A stretch of 27,479 bases of DNA from Ophiothrix spiculata (GCA_000969725.1 JXSR01S017602.1); one strand, 5' to 3'. Shown: positions 1-9,419, counted from the first letter of the stretch. Translations and numbers: made by a program. The notes: a model not told the origin generated them from the sequence alone.

Positions 1-666
1 GAATTCTCAAATTCCTAATAGCCCCTTGTCCAGAAAACCATTATTGCCTATTATATATCAGTGTATCAGAATAATGCATTGTGGGATATCCTGAACACCA
101 CCTCTGAGCAGAATCTGAAGCAAAATGCTAGGATTTAAATGTTTGTTGCGTTGTCATTTTCAACTGTTCCCAAGCGCCAGTCCTTGCACATTCCCGACGT
201 GTGATGAACAGTGCGCCGACTTACATGTACTGCATAAATGCATCTCCGTGTACGCTGTGCAGTGTGTGACGCGCTTATTTGAATATCAACTGTGGATTCA
301 TCAGATATCAACGACGGCGCTCTCCCATATAAGAAGATACAGTGAGTTGTTGAAAGGTATTTTAATGCAATAAACATGAAAAGGTCTCACTGCGGCCCTT
401 AAGTTTACAAAAAAAAAGAAAGATCTTACACTACATGTACATACATTACAAACAAAAACATGATGAGAAAAGCTATTGAGCAAACAAATGAGTTTTGATT
501 ACAGATTTAAATGACTGATGGAGGTGGCATGGCAAATGTTAACAGGAAGCTCATTCCATAAAGAGGGCGCAGGAATGGAAAATGCACGCTTCCCATGTGA
601 TGTTGAACCTTGGCATTACAAGCTGAAGTTTCGAACTTGAATATACGAGACTGAGCAGGGCTAGAG
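1..666. other. Intronic or flanking sequence, nothing supported
   Basis: No exon with splice sites, repeat or RNA gene can be supported here. Short open frames on both strands overlap each other and show no domain pattern. The sequence begins with an EcoRI site (gaattc), which could mark a clone end. It is probably intron 3' of the last visible exon. Confidence 0.5.
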
Positions 667-875
667 GGGAGCGTGGCCGAGCGGTTAGAGCATGGGTCTC
701 GTAATTCAGATATTGTGGGTTCGAGGCCCGGGCCGGGTTTTTTTCGTCTCCTGTTTCCTTGGGCAAGAGACTTTACTCTACTTGCTCCGTGGTTGGACAG
801 TCATGTAAAGCAGTGGGTCCCCTGTGCGAATGCTCCTTCATGGGGCGCTGCATACAGTGTATACCTGATGAGTTA
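667..875 (+). repeat. tRNA-derived SINE, family A
   Basis: A tRNA-like head has an A box at 674-684 (TGGCCGAGCGG) and a degenerate B box at 718-728 (GGTTCGAGGCC). The head resembles a class II (Leu/Ser-like) tRNA. It is followed by a T run and a body at 747-786 containing CTTGGGCAAGAGACTTTACT. The same body occurs in the opposite orientation at 15884-15922, which shows that this is a dispersed family rather than a working tRNA gene. Confidence 0.75.
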
Positions 876-1113
876 ATTTATATATTTGAATGATATATTT
901 TATCTACTCTGGCAATTGTCCACTGATGGCTTTATCATTTTGTAAGCAATAAATAAGCTTGTCAAATGTTAACCATTGAAGGCAACAATAGTAACTGATT
1001 ATTTCATGAAAAACGTTCATTTCATTAAAACGTTTGTGTGCAGATACAGTGTTTAATTGAATTATTGGAAGAGGTTTATGGGTCAAACATCAAAGTCGCA
1101 GACAATCAATTAC
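876..1113. other. Intron, nothing seen
   Basis: AT-rich sequence between the SINE and the donor of the last visible exon. No further feature is supported. Confidence 0.5.
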
Positions 1114-1227
1114 CTTGGTAGCAGTTAGGACCATAGTAATGTTCATCACATACGCAGACGAAATCATTGCCGCCATCTATCTCATGACATGTACTCCTTG
1201 GGATGCAGGAATCTGGCTTGCAGACAC
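1114..1227 (-). CDS. Exon: EGF-like domain 19
   Basis: This compact 38-codon EGF starts almost directly at its first cysteine. It reads VCKPDSC, IPRSTC, HEIDGGNDFVC, VC and DEHYYGPNCYQ. All six cysteines are present. CIPRSTC fits the O-fucose pattern. Its short Cys1 lead (DADGVC, contributed by the RKRR micro-exon) supports the splice between the two. The acceptor is tacag and the donor is g|gtaatt. It is the last exon visible; further 3' exons must lie beyond the left edge. Confidence 0.9.
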
Positions 1228-1521
1228 CTGTATCAACGAAAAGGAAGCAAATAAAAGAAATTGTACAAGATTTGTAAAAATAATTTTATATATTTGAGTG
1301 TTTAGTTTATGTCTTCTAATCAATGACATCAACCAAAGCAAACAACCCATTCCTCTCGTTTCTTGAAGGAACTCCACTGGTTTCCAGTAGCCCTCTCCAT
1401 CTAATCTTGTACCCTTGTCCATGTACTTAAATTTTCTCTGGACCTCTTGGGAGACCAGTACATTTGTATTGAAAGAGCAAGCCAGAATAAAGATAGAATA
1501 AACTAAACATCGTTGACTTAC

Positions 1522-1560
1522 CATCAGCATCACGCCTCTTACGATTTGTTTCGATGGGAT
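1522..1560 (-). CDS. Micro-exon: 13-codon linker with RKRR (furin-type) motif
   Basis: This 39-nt exon has a strong acceptor (pyrimidine-rich, ttttcag) and a consensus donor (g|gtaagt), both phase 1. The joined protein reads PIETNRKRRDADG, contributing a basic RKRR just ahead of an EGF. R-x-K/R-R is the proprotein-convertase consensus, so the extracellular chain may be cut here. Because 39 is a multiple of three and the exon is symmetric, skipping it would delete the site without a frameshift. Existence of the exon is inferred from splice sites and phase only, because it is too short for domain evidence. Confidence 0.7.
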
Positions 1561-2271
1561 CTGAAAAGTGGTAAATAAAAATAAAGAGCTAGGTTTAATC
1601 AAAGGCATTGTACTATATTCATATAGAACGGGATATCACACTTCATTCAACAATAAACAAATACAAAGGCAGTACAAAAAGGATGAGAATCAGACTGGAA
1701 GCCCAATTTGATTCAGGGTTGCATTAAATACAAAAAATACAAAAAATGAGAAAGACAAAAATAAAAGAGATAAATTATGGGGATCAAAAAGGTTCCAGAA
1801 GCAGGGAAAACAAAGGTCCAATCATGAGTTGACAAGGAAATTAGAAGCTAATATGGTCTGAGAAGTAACAAATATCAAAGATTTGTACACTCTGTAAATG
1901 TAGATACCACCCTGATGCCCCAGTCTTACAGACAAATGGTATATGGGGGTGTTCAAACGTTTGGGGGTGTGCATTTGTGTAATTGTTGATATATTGATGG
2001 GTGGGTTTTCGTCACAGACCCAATGCACCCAATTTTCAAATGTGGTTGTATTTTGGTAAACTTTGTCCCCGATTTGCCCTGAACTGGGTGCTTTTTCTAG
2101 AAAAACGGTTATAGAGATGGGTCGCAAAATCACATTTTTTCGAGGTATAGAGACAGTCAAAATTATGAAGTCTACTTTGAGCATCCCCATACAAATATTT
2201 TCTAAGAACCCCCCGGCCTCCTCGGGTCTGGTGCATTCATGACAATTTGACAGTGTGTATTGTATACATAC
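1561..2271. other. Intron with A-rich stretch, nothing else seen
   Basis: This intron separates the RKRR micro-exon from the four-cysteine exon. It has an A-rich run near 1660-1790. A 150-codon open frame read on the minus strand (1822-2274) starts at the exon's donor in a different frame and has no recognisable motif; I treat it as chance. Confidence 0.5.
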
Positions 2272-2379
2272 CAAAGCACATTGTCTGCAACGTCATTGGG
2301 TGGTAATAGCATGCTTGTGGCGCTACACATGGGTTAGGAATACAAGGGTTGTTGGTGCCTCCGATTGGTGCTGTGTTAC
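2272..2379 (-). CDS. Exon: four-cysteine, EGF-like half module
   Basis: This 36-codon exon is flanked by good splice sites (acceptor ccacag, donor g|gtatgt) and keeps phase 1. It encodes a Gly/Asn/Pro linker, then CIPNPC, VAPQAC and YYHPMTLQTMCF. Only four cysteines are present, matching Cys1-Cys4 spacing of an EGF without the Cys5-Cys6 hairpin. It may be a truncated EGF, or a distinct small cysteine module I do not recognise. The next exon in the transcript is the tiny RKRR exon, so the missing cysteines are not supplied there. Confidence 0.75.
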
Positions 2380-2476
2380 CTGTGGTCAATAAAGAATCAA
2401 TAGAACATATAATTAATTATTCATAACATTGTATGAAACCAGATTGAGGTGCAGAATGCAATCATATGCAAAGTCA

Positions 2477-2624
2477 CATTCATACACTCCGCGCGTGCTG
2501 CGCGTGTCACCTAGCCAATCAGGACGCAAGAATATAAAGTACGCGGAGTGCAGTGGATCTTCACAATGCACTGCGCTTGTTGCGTTCCGGTTTGCGTGGC
2601 GGGCGTTTAGTGCGTATGAATGTT
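2477..2624 (+). promoter_or_regulatory. CpG-dense segment with CCAAT and TATAAA motifs (weak)
   Basis: Inside AT-rich intron sequence this short block is CpG-rich. It has CCAAT (about 2515) followed about 20 bp later by TATAAA (about 2534). It is also bracketed by short inverted repeats (ATTCATAC near 2479, GTATGAAT near 2614; CACTCCGCG and CGCGGAGTG inside), so a small transposon is an equally good reading. No downstream coding region on the plus strand supports a promoter. Confidence 0.2.
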
Positions 2625-2750
2625 TCACTGTTTTTGTCAGGTGATTATTTATTTAGTTTAGAGAAGTTTTGGAATTTGATGGTCATATTAAAGGCCTTAT
2701 TTCTTTACACAAAAGATACAATTTTATTTTTCTGTCGTGTATGAATGAGA

Positions 2751-2891
2751 TTAATAAATTTGCATTCCATAATGCTCGTAAAATGAGACAAAATCAATGC
2801 ACTTGCGGTAAATTTTGATTGCTGTCCAACTTGACCGCACGTGCATTGATTTTGTCTCATTTCACTCGCATATGAAATGCGCATTTATTAA
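2751..2891. repeat. Foldback element, about 63-bp arms
   Basis: The left arm begins TTAATAAAT and the right arm ends with its complement. A perfect core containing GAGACAAAATCAATGCAC lies in both arms, and a short spacer of about 13 nt lies between them. About a dozen mismatches in the arms imply moderate age. It has the size and form of a foldback MITE. Confidence 0.75.
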
Positions 2892-4213
2892 CCTATAAAT
2901 AGGCACCTATGTGTTCCAAATTGTGTTAAGGTGTCTAGTCCACACGCCATCCACGCGTACCAATACACACTCGTTTTCGAATTGGTAAGTGCCGCAATAC
3001 ACATGCGCATACACTCTGAATAGTGTTTTGAAGCTAAAAATTGCCATATTTTTCTGGAAAATTAGTTTGGTGACCCCCAATTTTTATTTTATTTTATTTG
3101 AAAGAACAAACTTGTGCACAACTTACAATGTGAAAAAATTAACAAAAATTTTTCGGGCGGATTTTAAAAATCATCACCAAGTAGACATACTTTTGCCACA
3201 TTTCCCATAGACCACCGTACTAATTTTTCCCACAAAAACGTTGTTTTAAACCGACTCACATGCAAAAACGAGCCAAGTGACCTCCAATTTAATATTAAAT
3301 ATCGGTTCTGCATTGATAAAATATCATTCATTCTGATTTTTACTAGAAATTTTCGGGCAGATCTATTATGGACCAGATACCTTAAGTGTGTTTAGCATGT
3401 GCACATTGCTTTTGTTGGTTGATATGATATGCTTTGTAATGATGTTTTATAACTTTTAAAACAATTTAATATTCTTATCAAATTTTGCTCTTGCAATGGA
3501 ATTTGATTGTTGTCCAAAGCACTTGGAAAAACAAACCAACATGCCCTGTGTATTGAACGAGTAAACATCACTCAACTTTAGAGTAAAAAATAAATATTAA
3601 TTCAAGTTGTTAAAGGTACATATTGTTCGATTTTTCAAATTTTAGTTTTCACTGTCATAAAAAAGATCACCACTTAAGATGCTTCAATTTCAAATTTCAG
3701 TTAAATCAGAACAACCGTTTTGATTTTATGAACCATTTTGTATTTTCCACTTGCCTATACTTTACTGTGTCAGTTATTTTATGGTTACCATTACCTTAAC
3801 ACATTTTCACTATCTCTGAAACGTTACACGTTTCAGTCGTAAAATTTCACATGGGTAATGAGAAACATATGAGGAATATTTTGGAACCAAAATCTCAGAA
3901 AGTTTGAAAAAATTCTGACCCAATCGGACAAGGCTCCTTTAAATTATTAACTAAATAGAGTAAATATGTATGGCAAACTGCCTTTTTGGAATAAAAAATG
4001 ACCATAAACCTGCGGATTTCAAATTGAACTTCCCACCATTTTTCTTTACCGTCATTTGACTAATTTGCTAGCCACAACAGAATGGTGTAGTTAACAGTCT
4101 GCTGTTGTTGCTCTATATCCATGACTCATATTCGTCACCCTCCGTTGTGAATAATAATCATAGTGTTAGCCCACCTTAAATACTTGAATATCAGTCTCTG
4201 TACAAACAATTAC
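2892..4213. other. Long AT-rich intron, nothing supported
   Basis: No exon-like stretch with matched splice sites and cysteine pattern, no inverted repeat and no tandem repeat was recognised in this part of the intron between the exons at 4214 and 2272. Confidence 0.5.
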
Positions 4214-4339
4214 CTTGATCACAGAAAGCACCAGTGAAGCCTGGGTTACAATTGCAGGTAAATCCACCCAATCCATCTCTGACACAGGCACCATTTACAC
4301 CACACGGGTTATTTGCACATGGGTCAGACACACCAGATC
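4214..4339 (-). CDS. Exon: EGF-like domain 18
   Basis: This 42-codon EGF reads SGVSDPC, ANNPC, GVNGAC, VRDGLGGFTC, NC and NPGFTGAFCDQ. Spacing between Cys2 and Cys3 is CGVNGAC, with Ala before Cys3, so no O-fucose site. CNPGFTGAFC fits the O-GlcNAc pattern. It is the nearest relative of the exon at 7356. The acceptor is ctcag with no second AG nearby, and the donor is g|gtaatt. Confidence 0.92.
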
Positions 4340-4558
4340 CTGAGAAAATCAAAGGTATATACTCAAATTGAAATTCATCACACAACATTTACATTTCCTG
4401 ACGTTTATATTCACGGATAATAACCATTTTTCAAAAAGACTCTACAACCAGAATTAAAATGTAAAGGGAAATTTGGGATAACAAAAAACATTAGGGGCCT
4501 ATAGAAAAATGTATACCAAGATGGAACTAGGGTGGTCTGTTGATGAAGTTGGGCAGTA

Positions 4559-4710
4559 ATGGTATATTCAGAGTCTTGACGATATGCATCGATCGATGCC
4601 CATCGATGCACAGTCTTTCAACGCACAACGCTCAAGGAATAGCGCGTATTAAAGACTGCGCGTCGATGGGCATCGATCGATGCATATCGTCAAGACTCTG
4701 AATATACCAT
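4559..4710. repeat. Near-perfect 60-bp-arm palindrome
   Basis: The arms 4559-4618 and 4651-4710 are reverse complements with only two mismatches; the loop is 32 nt. The arms themselves contain a nested palindrome, GCATCGATCGATGC. The near identity implies a recent insertion or gene conversion between arms. No clear target-site duplication is seen. Confidence 0.9.
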
Positions 4711-5156
4711 AAGGGATGGTAGGATTGGAGGTCTGTCTCATGTCAGGCAGCATGTACATCAATGCACAAAACTGTCTGGTAAAGTTGACTATAGGTACCA
4801 AACTAAGCATACAGGCATGCAAATCATTAATACTGGGGTCAGACTTTGATGACATTGGAATTCAAGTTGTAGTGCTTTTCTGCACATCACACATCAAAGT
4901 GACATATGCTATACTAAAACTACCATAAAAGCATTGATCAACAGGCTGGGCAAAATGCTGGAATGGAAAGAAACAAAACATTTAAAAATGTCATGGGTCC
5001 ATAAAGCAGTTAATTATGAAGGTGTTTAGGTTAAAATAGGATGCAACAATCCCAGTATGACCAACAATCTGAAATCAAAAGTAAATTAGCACCCTGCATG
5101 CAGTTCTTTGTGAGTTAATTTTGTGCCAAATTGGTAACAAGATTATTGTCACAATA

Positions 5157-5413
5157 TTTCAGCCTTTTACAAGCATGTGACGTCATCTTTATAGTTTGTA
5201 AATTGCACCAGATGTTTTCATGCATTGTAATAGAACATGCAAAGGAATCATACTGCAAAACTAAATTTAAATTTTTGTGTGTGCAAGTTTGATCATTTTG
5301 AAAGAATGTGATGTAATTTTTGTTGGATTCTAATTCTAGGTTATTTTCATGCAATGTAAAATAGCATGCAAAAGAGCCGAAAAAAATCAGGCATGGAGTG
5401 ATCAAGAGCCTTG
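5157..5413. repeat. Diverged tandem duplication, about 128-bp unit
   Basis: Two adjacent copies share TTTTCATGCA at about 5215 and 5344, followed by AATAGAACATGCAAA versus AAATAGCATGCAAAA. The preceding segments (GCATGTGACGTCATC versus GAATGTGATGTAATT) also align. It lies in the intron between the exons at 4214 and 5791. Confidence 0.6.
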
Positions 5414-5469
5414 TAAAACCACATGCATGCAGAATAACGTGCACAGGAATATACCGTCATGTGAGTGCA

Positions 5470-5712
5470 ATAACGTTGTATCTGCAATAGCTGCCATTTG
5501 TCATAAATTTTGATTGCACTCTGTGCAATCTCCAGTCTTTGGTCAGTGGCTCTTGATATATGGTTCTTCAGGTGACGGTGTCACCTGAAGAACCATATCA
5601 AGAGCCACTGACACATGGCAGTGACATTTTGAGGGGTTTCACATTCTAGTGACTAGGTGTTAATTAAATATAATTTAAGGCAGCCATTGCAGATATGACT
5701 TTCTTGCACTCA
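5470..5712. repeat. Nested inverted repeat with a 33-bp central hairpin
   Basis: The core 5542-5612 is a hairpin whose arms pair over about 33 bp with only a 2-nt bulge and a three-base loop. Outside it, imperfect arms pair again (ATCTGCAATAGCTGCC near 5491 with GGCAGCCATTGCAGAT near 5680). The whole structure ends about 80 bp from the donor of the HYR exon at 5791. Confidence 0.85.
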
Positions 5713-5790
5713 GATGATGATACAAACATCAGGAATGGAATGGTGAGGAGCTGGGTGAAACCACATGCACAACAACATGCAGTCACTAAC

Positions 5791-6057
5791 CTGCCGTCAC
5801 AGGCGGCTCCTCCTCTACGTTCACATTAAATGGGCATCTTACTCGTGCCCCTGTCATTTCATTCAAATACGTATATGTCACTTGCGTCGACCCTACAGGG
5901 AAGTAGTCTGCGGGTCTATGTGTTTGTATCAGCAGCATAATCATTGGGGGTATACTAGGGTCTGACCAATGGACGTTAGCTCCTTGAGCTCCAATCGGGA
6001 CGACTTGGGACACATCTTGTAAACTGCACTGGAAGCTTACTGGATTAGTGGGGAGAC
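5791..6057 (-). CDS. Exon: HYR domain 4 (divergent)
   Basis: This 89-codon exon shows a diverged HYR pattern: VSFQCSLQD (Cys11), ANVHWSDPSIPP, PVGSTQVTYTYLNEMTG, and VRCPFNVNV with Cys75, then an acidic-proline tail EEEPPVTA. The usual Cys-Pro after the first Cys is replaced by Cys-Ser and the GN of the late turn is lost, so the assignment rests on the W..P motif, the G.TQV.Y strand and the C.FNV end. The acceptor is ttgcag. The donor g|gttagt is less strict than in most exons. Foldback sequences lie close on both sides. Confidence 0.85.
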
Positions 6058-6075
6058 CTGCAAAGTGTTATGTAT

Positions 6076-6234
6076 ATATGTGTACCGCCGCGGCAAAAGG
6101 GTCCAGTTTTCGACTCCTACATGTTGCTCATTGTAGCATATCTGATGTATACAAATACCATACATTACATATGCTACAAGGAGCAAGATGTACGAGCCGA
6201 CAACTGGACCCTTTTGCCACGGCGGTACACATAT
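6076..6234. repeat. Inverted-repeat element, about 74-bp arms
   Basis: The arms pair with about eight mismatches around a loop of roughly 10 nt. The termini read ATATGTGTACCGCC. It starts only 19 bp from the acceptor of the HYR exon at 5791-6057, so the likely branch-point region of that intron falls in or beside the element. Confidence 0.85.
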
Positions 6235-6843
6235 TAGTATGGAACACATTTTAAACCAATAGATGCAGGATTAAACTAGAGGTTGGTCAGGTTATCGATA
6301 GAGTACATCATAAAGCATATGCATCAAAAGGTCAAATGTGCCTCTAACCTACAATATACATACAAAACACAATTGTGCACTTTGTTTGAACATTAAAAAA
6401 AAATTACAATTTATGCTTAAAATGGTTAGAAACCAAAATTACAAATTACAAGGACTTCATTACTTAAGGGCAACTTTTAGTTTGGAGCATCATCAATGCA
6501 TTTGCTTGAACAGTGGCAACCATAACATTAACTTTTGTAGGAAAAAAATTTGGAATAAAATAATTGCAAAAAACTGTAAATATATATTCATATCTTTATT
6601 TCCAAAAATATATCAAAAAATAACATTTACCTTCTGGTAAGCCCGCAATATAATGCTGTATTTTATATTTGATGTGTGATATTGGAATAAATTGGTATCA
6701 GAATATACAATAAATAAGGATAAGAAAGCAGGATAAGGAACGATTTGGGTTCCAATCAAAGATACGGGACGCACATGTGAATTTACTATACTTTCACAAA
6801 TTTAAAGTGGCAAGATTTGTGATAATACCAAGATCGATTTAAA
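6235..6843. other. AT-rich intron, nothing seen
   Basis: A 100-codon plus-strand open frame here (6338-6640) is AT-rich, Lys/Asn-rich and has no motif. No exon is supported. Confidence 0.5.
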
Positions 6844-7075
6844 TTAACCATAACGCTGGGGATATGCCGATATAAAAATGGCTATTTTGTCTCATTCGAC
6901 CACAGGATTCAAACCCTGGACCTCTCGCATCCCAATCAAAAATCAAGCAATACCAAGCCCCAAGGCGGGCACAGCCTGACAGCAATTTGATGCTTACCTA
7001 TTATACCTCCAGTCTATGATGTTGCTGGACTTCTCGATTTTAGTGCTTTTTAGTATTAGGGTGTGTTAGGGTTAA
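6844..7075. mobile_element. TTAA-flanked MITE-like element, copy 1 (degenerate)
   Basis: It is bounded by TTAA at 6844-6847 and 7072-7075. The right end reads TTAGGGTGTGTTAGGG and the left CCATAACG. The interior shares two blocks with the element at 21855: CCTCTCGCATCCC and GTCTATGA. TTAA targets with CCCTAA-like ends suggest a piggyBac-type non-autonomous element. Confidence 0.6.
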
Positions 7076-7355
7076 TGGTTCAAGCCCGACAATTTAAAAA
7101 GGTCCACAAAAATTCCCTAAATGACCACCAAAAGAACACATAAATCACCAAAACAAGTAAATATAGGTCGTTTTTTATTAAAATACTACACAAAATGCTT
7201 GAAAAACTGCTAAAAAAACTACTCAAATTAATTAAGGGTCGACCAAAACGAAAAATTTTCCTCCAAAAGGTCCACTTTTTGAAAATCTGCACCCCCCCCT
7301 TGAAAAAATCCTGGCTACGGGCCTGAATATTTTGCAATTTGAAGCAAACACTTAC

Positions 7356-7481
7356 CTAAGTCACAGAATACTCCAAAGTATCCAGGAGCACAGTTACAGA
7401 CGTAGCCACCAAATCCATTCTCAGCACATGTGGCTCCATTAACACATTGGTTATTAGCACATGGGGTCGTCGCTCCTGAAC
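7356..7481 (-). CDS. Exon: EGF-like domain 17
   Basis: This 42-codon EGF lies between two HYR exons. It reads SGATTPC, ANNQC, VNGATC, AENGFGGYVC, NC and APGYFGVFCDL. CVNGATC fits the O-fucose pattern; the Cys1-Cys2 loop (CANNQC) has no O-glucose Ser. It resembles the exon at 4214 (SG start, GFGG/GLGG loop, CNC, FCD end), so the EGF-HYR pairs here may share origin. The acceptor is again TAGGTTCAG, with two in-frame AG choices. The donor is g|gtaagt. Confidence 0.92.
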   Translation of the reverse strand, partial: VQERRPHVLITNVLMEPHVLRMDLVATSVTVLLDTLEYSVT

Positions 7482-7596
7482 CTAAGAAAACAAAAAAGTT
7501 CTCCAATTGAAATTTTGAGTTGCCAGTGGTTTACGTATTAAACGTGCATGGATATCACATGAAACTACACATGCTGACATGCAAATTTGGGTCTAT

Positions 7597-7981
7597 TTTG
7601 AGATTTTCAAAACAATTTTCTCAGAACTATTCTGTCGAACGCAGTTGTTGAATTTGGCATACTCAGTCCTTGTTACTGGAGTGAAACTTACTGTGCGATG
7701 TCTATGGAGTGAACCATTATTTCCACAATATTTCATGTTCCCGCTCTGATTCATTAATATTTATTACAAAAACGATGAAAGACACATTTTTCAACAATAT
7801 ATCAAAGAAAGGGGTTGATACAAAAATTAATTTAGCTCAAAATGTAAATTTTGTCAGTTTTTTCATTGACCTCCAATGCAATGTTTCACGCCAGGGAGTA
7901 ACATGGAACAGCCATAATTGACCAATCAGAGGACAGGATTCTAGTCTTTGAGATTTTCAAAACAATTTTCTCAGAACTATT
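7597..7981. repeat. 35-bp perfect direct repeat, 350 bp apart
   Basis: An identical 35-bp sequence containing GATTTTCAAAACAATTTTCT occurs at 7597-7631 and 7947-7981. The intervening 315 bp has no recognised content. Perfect identity in unconstrained intron DNA suggests recent duplication or a pair of element ends. Confidence 0.7.
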
Positions 7982-8301
7982 GTTTTTCGAATCAGCCCGA
8001 TACCCTTTACCAATTAAGATGTAACTTTGCAACCAAACATCCGATAACCAAAAGCAAGGTATAATTTTAAAACTTAAAATTCCAGCTTTCAGACGAGACC
8101 AAAAAAATCAATTTTGATTTTGGGACCCTTAAGGTACCTTTCGATATGACGGGTCACATATTTGTGGCTAAGAACCAAATTGTACATGCAAAAATGACAA
8201 ACTACAAAAAGGCAACAAACAAGGAGCAAAACAAACTGAGAAAGCAATACAATAAAGATAGCATAAAAGAATGATTGCAATATACTAGCAGAAGAAACTA
8301 A

Positions 8302-8531
8302 GGGGCGCACCATTAGATTTCCAGGGGGGAGCAGGAAGTTGGGTTTGGGGGTTGATTTTGTTTTCTTCTTTTTTGCATCCCGTTCGGGGGCGAATTTTTC
8401 TTCCTTAGAAATTTACTGTTTTTTCCCCTATTCCATGTTCAGGGGTGAATTTCTTTTTTCTTCTACCTATGGAGGGGGAATTTTTTTCCCAAAAAACTTC
8501 CTGCCCCCGTTGAAATCTAATGGTACACCCC
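8302..8531. mobile_element. MITE with TAA target duplications
   Basis: Terminal inverted repeats of about 40 bp (GGGGYGYACCATTAGATTTC outermost) enclose 230 bp. TAA stands on each side (8299-8301 and 8532-8534). A three-base TAA duplication and G-rich ends fit PIF/Harbinger-type MITEs; the superfamily is tentative. Confidence 0.75.
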
Positions 8532-8534
8532 TAA

Positions 8535-9170
8535 GTACTTAAAGCAAGTTCTATTCATGACTATGCTCAGATTGCTATCAGAAGTTCAAATATATTAGCA
8601 TGAATGTATCAGATATTAATGACAATCTGGGCATATTCATGTATAGAGCTTATTTATGACCAACATTATTTAATAATAAATGTTGAACATACACAAGTTA
8701 TTGTCAACTGATAAGTCCAATTTTCATAATTCTTTTATGAAGACCCTTCCCTTGCAAACTTGGAAAAGAGACCAACTGGTACGATTGCATTAAAAAATGT
8801 GAGATTTAAGAACATTTTATTCAAAATAATTGATGAGAAAATGGCTAGGGATTCCAAGTTCTATGTGTTTTCCAGACTTAAACATTTATCAGCCCAAAAA
8901 CTAATAAAATAATCTTCAAAGCCTTGTCATCTAAAATTGAGAACAAGACTCCAATTGCAATTTATGACTTTTCTTTTTTACAGATGGACACATAAGACCA
9001 GCCTCAAAAGAAAAAAACCTTCCCAAATTAAGTTTTTCATGCATCACATCAACTTTATATAATTGTTTTAATATACATGGAAACAAATGGGTGAAAAGAG
9101 TTCTAAGAGCTGCCCTTTTTAAAATGAAGTTTTCATATATAGCATGCAAACCCTTGTTGTGGTTGCTTAC
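8535..9170. other. AT-rich intron, nothing seen
   Basis: No exon, repeat or RNA gene was recognised between the TAA-flanked MITE and the donor of the HYR exon at 9171. Confidence 0.5.
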
Positions 9171-9419
9171 TTATTGCAGTCACTGTAAATGAACACACGG
9201 CTTCATTTTTATCTGCATCTTCATATTTATACTCTACGATGAATGGATCTGTATCCAATGAAACCCAAATTCTAGGTTCTCTCAAAGTCTTAAACCAAGG
9301 ATTCAGAGTAGCAGTTGGCTCCTCCCATTCAGCCAATACGTAATTTTGACCAGACGGTACTGGTTCCTCAATGTTGTCAGGGCAACCAGAAATGACAGGC
9401 GAAGAAGTATCCTGCCCTC
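9171..9419 (-). CDS. Exon: HYR domain 3
   Basis: This 83-codon HYR exon opens with GGQDTSSPVISGCPDNI (Cys13). It continues LAEWEEPTATLNP, VEYKYEDADKNEAVC, and closes SFTVTAI with Cys76. Having just two cysteines, it is the most canonical of the four HYR exons by cysteine count. The acceptor is caacag and the donor is a|gtaagc. A 391-bp inverted-repeat element ends 64 bp upstream of the acceptor, and its host intron is one of the largest here. Confidence 0.93.

Noticed and set aside
1-6. EcoRI site at the first base as a biological feature
   Set aside because: It most likely reflects a clone or window boundary and carries no biological information.
674-728. Possible functional tRNA gene
   Set aside because: A- and B-box-like strings are present, but the B box is degenerate, the cloverleaf is incomplete and the downstream body recurs at 15884, so it is a SINE.
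1177-1608. 143-codon open frame on the minus strand
   Set aside because: It covers the micro-exon and EGF 19 region out of frame with the EGF cysteine pattern. The spliced exons explain this interval better.
1822-2274. 150-codon open frame on the minus strand
   Set aside because: It starts at a TTG overlapping an exon donor in another frame and has no domain, signal peptide or composition typical of coding sequence.
2511-2545. CCAAT plus TATAAA as a promoter for a plus-strand gene
   Set aside because: No plus-strand coding sequence follows and inverted repeats bracket the block. Kept only as a weak regulatory entry.
6338-6640. 100-codon plus-strand open frame
   Set aside because: Low-complexity Lys/Asn/Ile-rich translation of AT-rich intron, with no motif.
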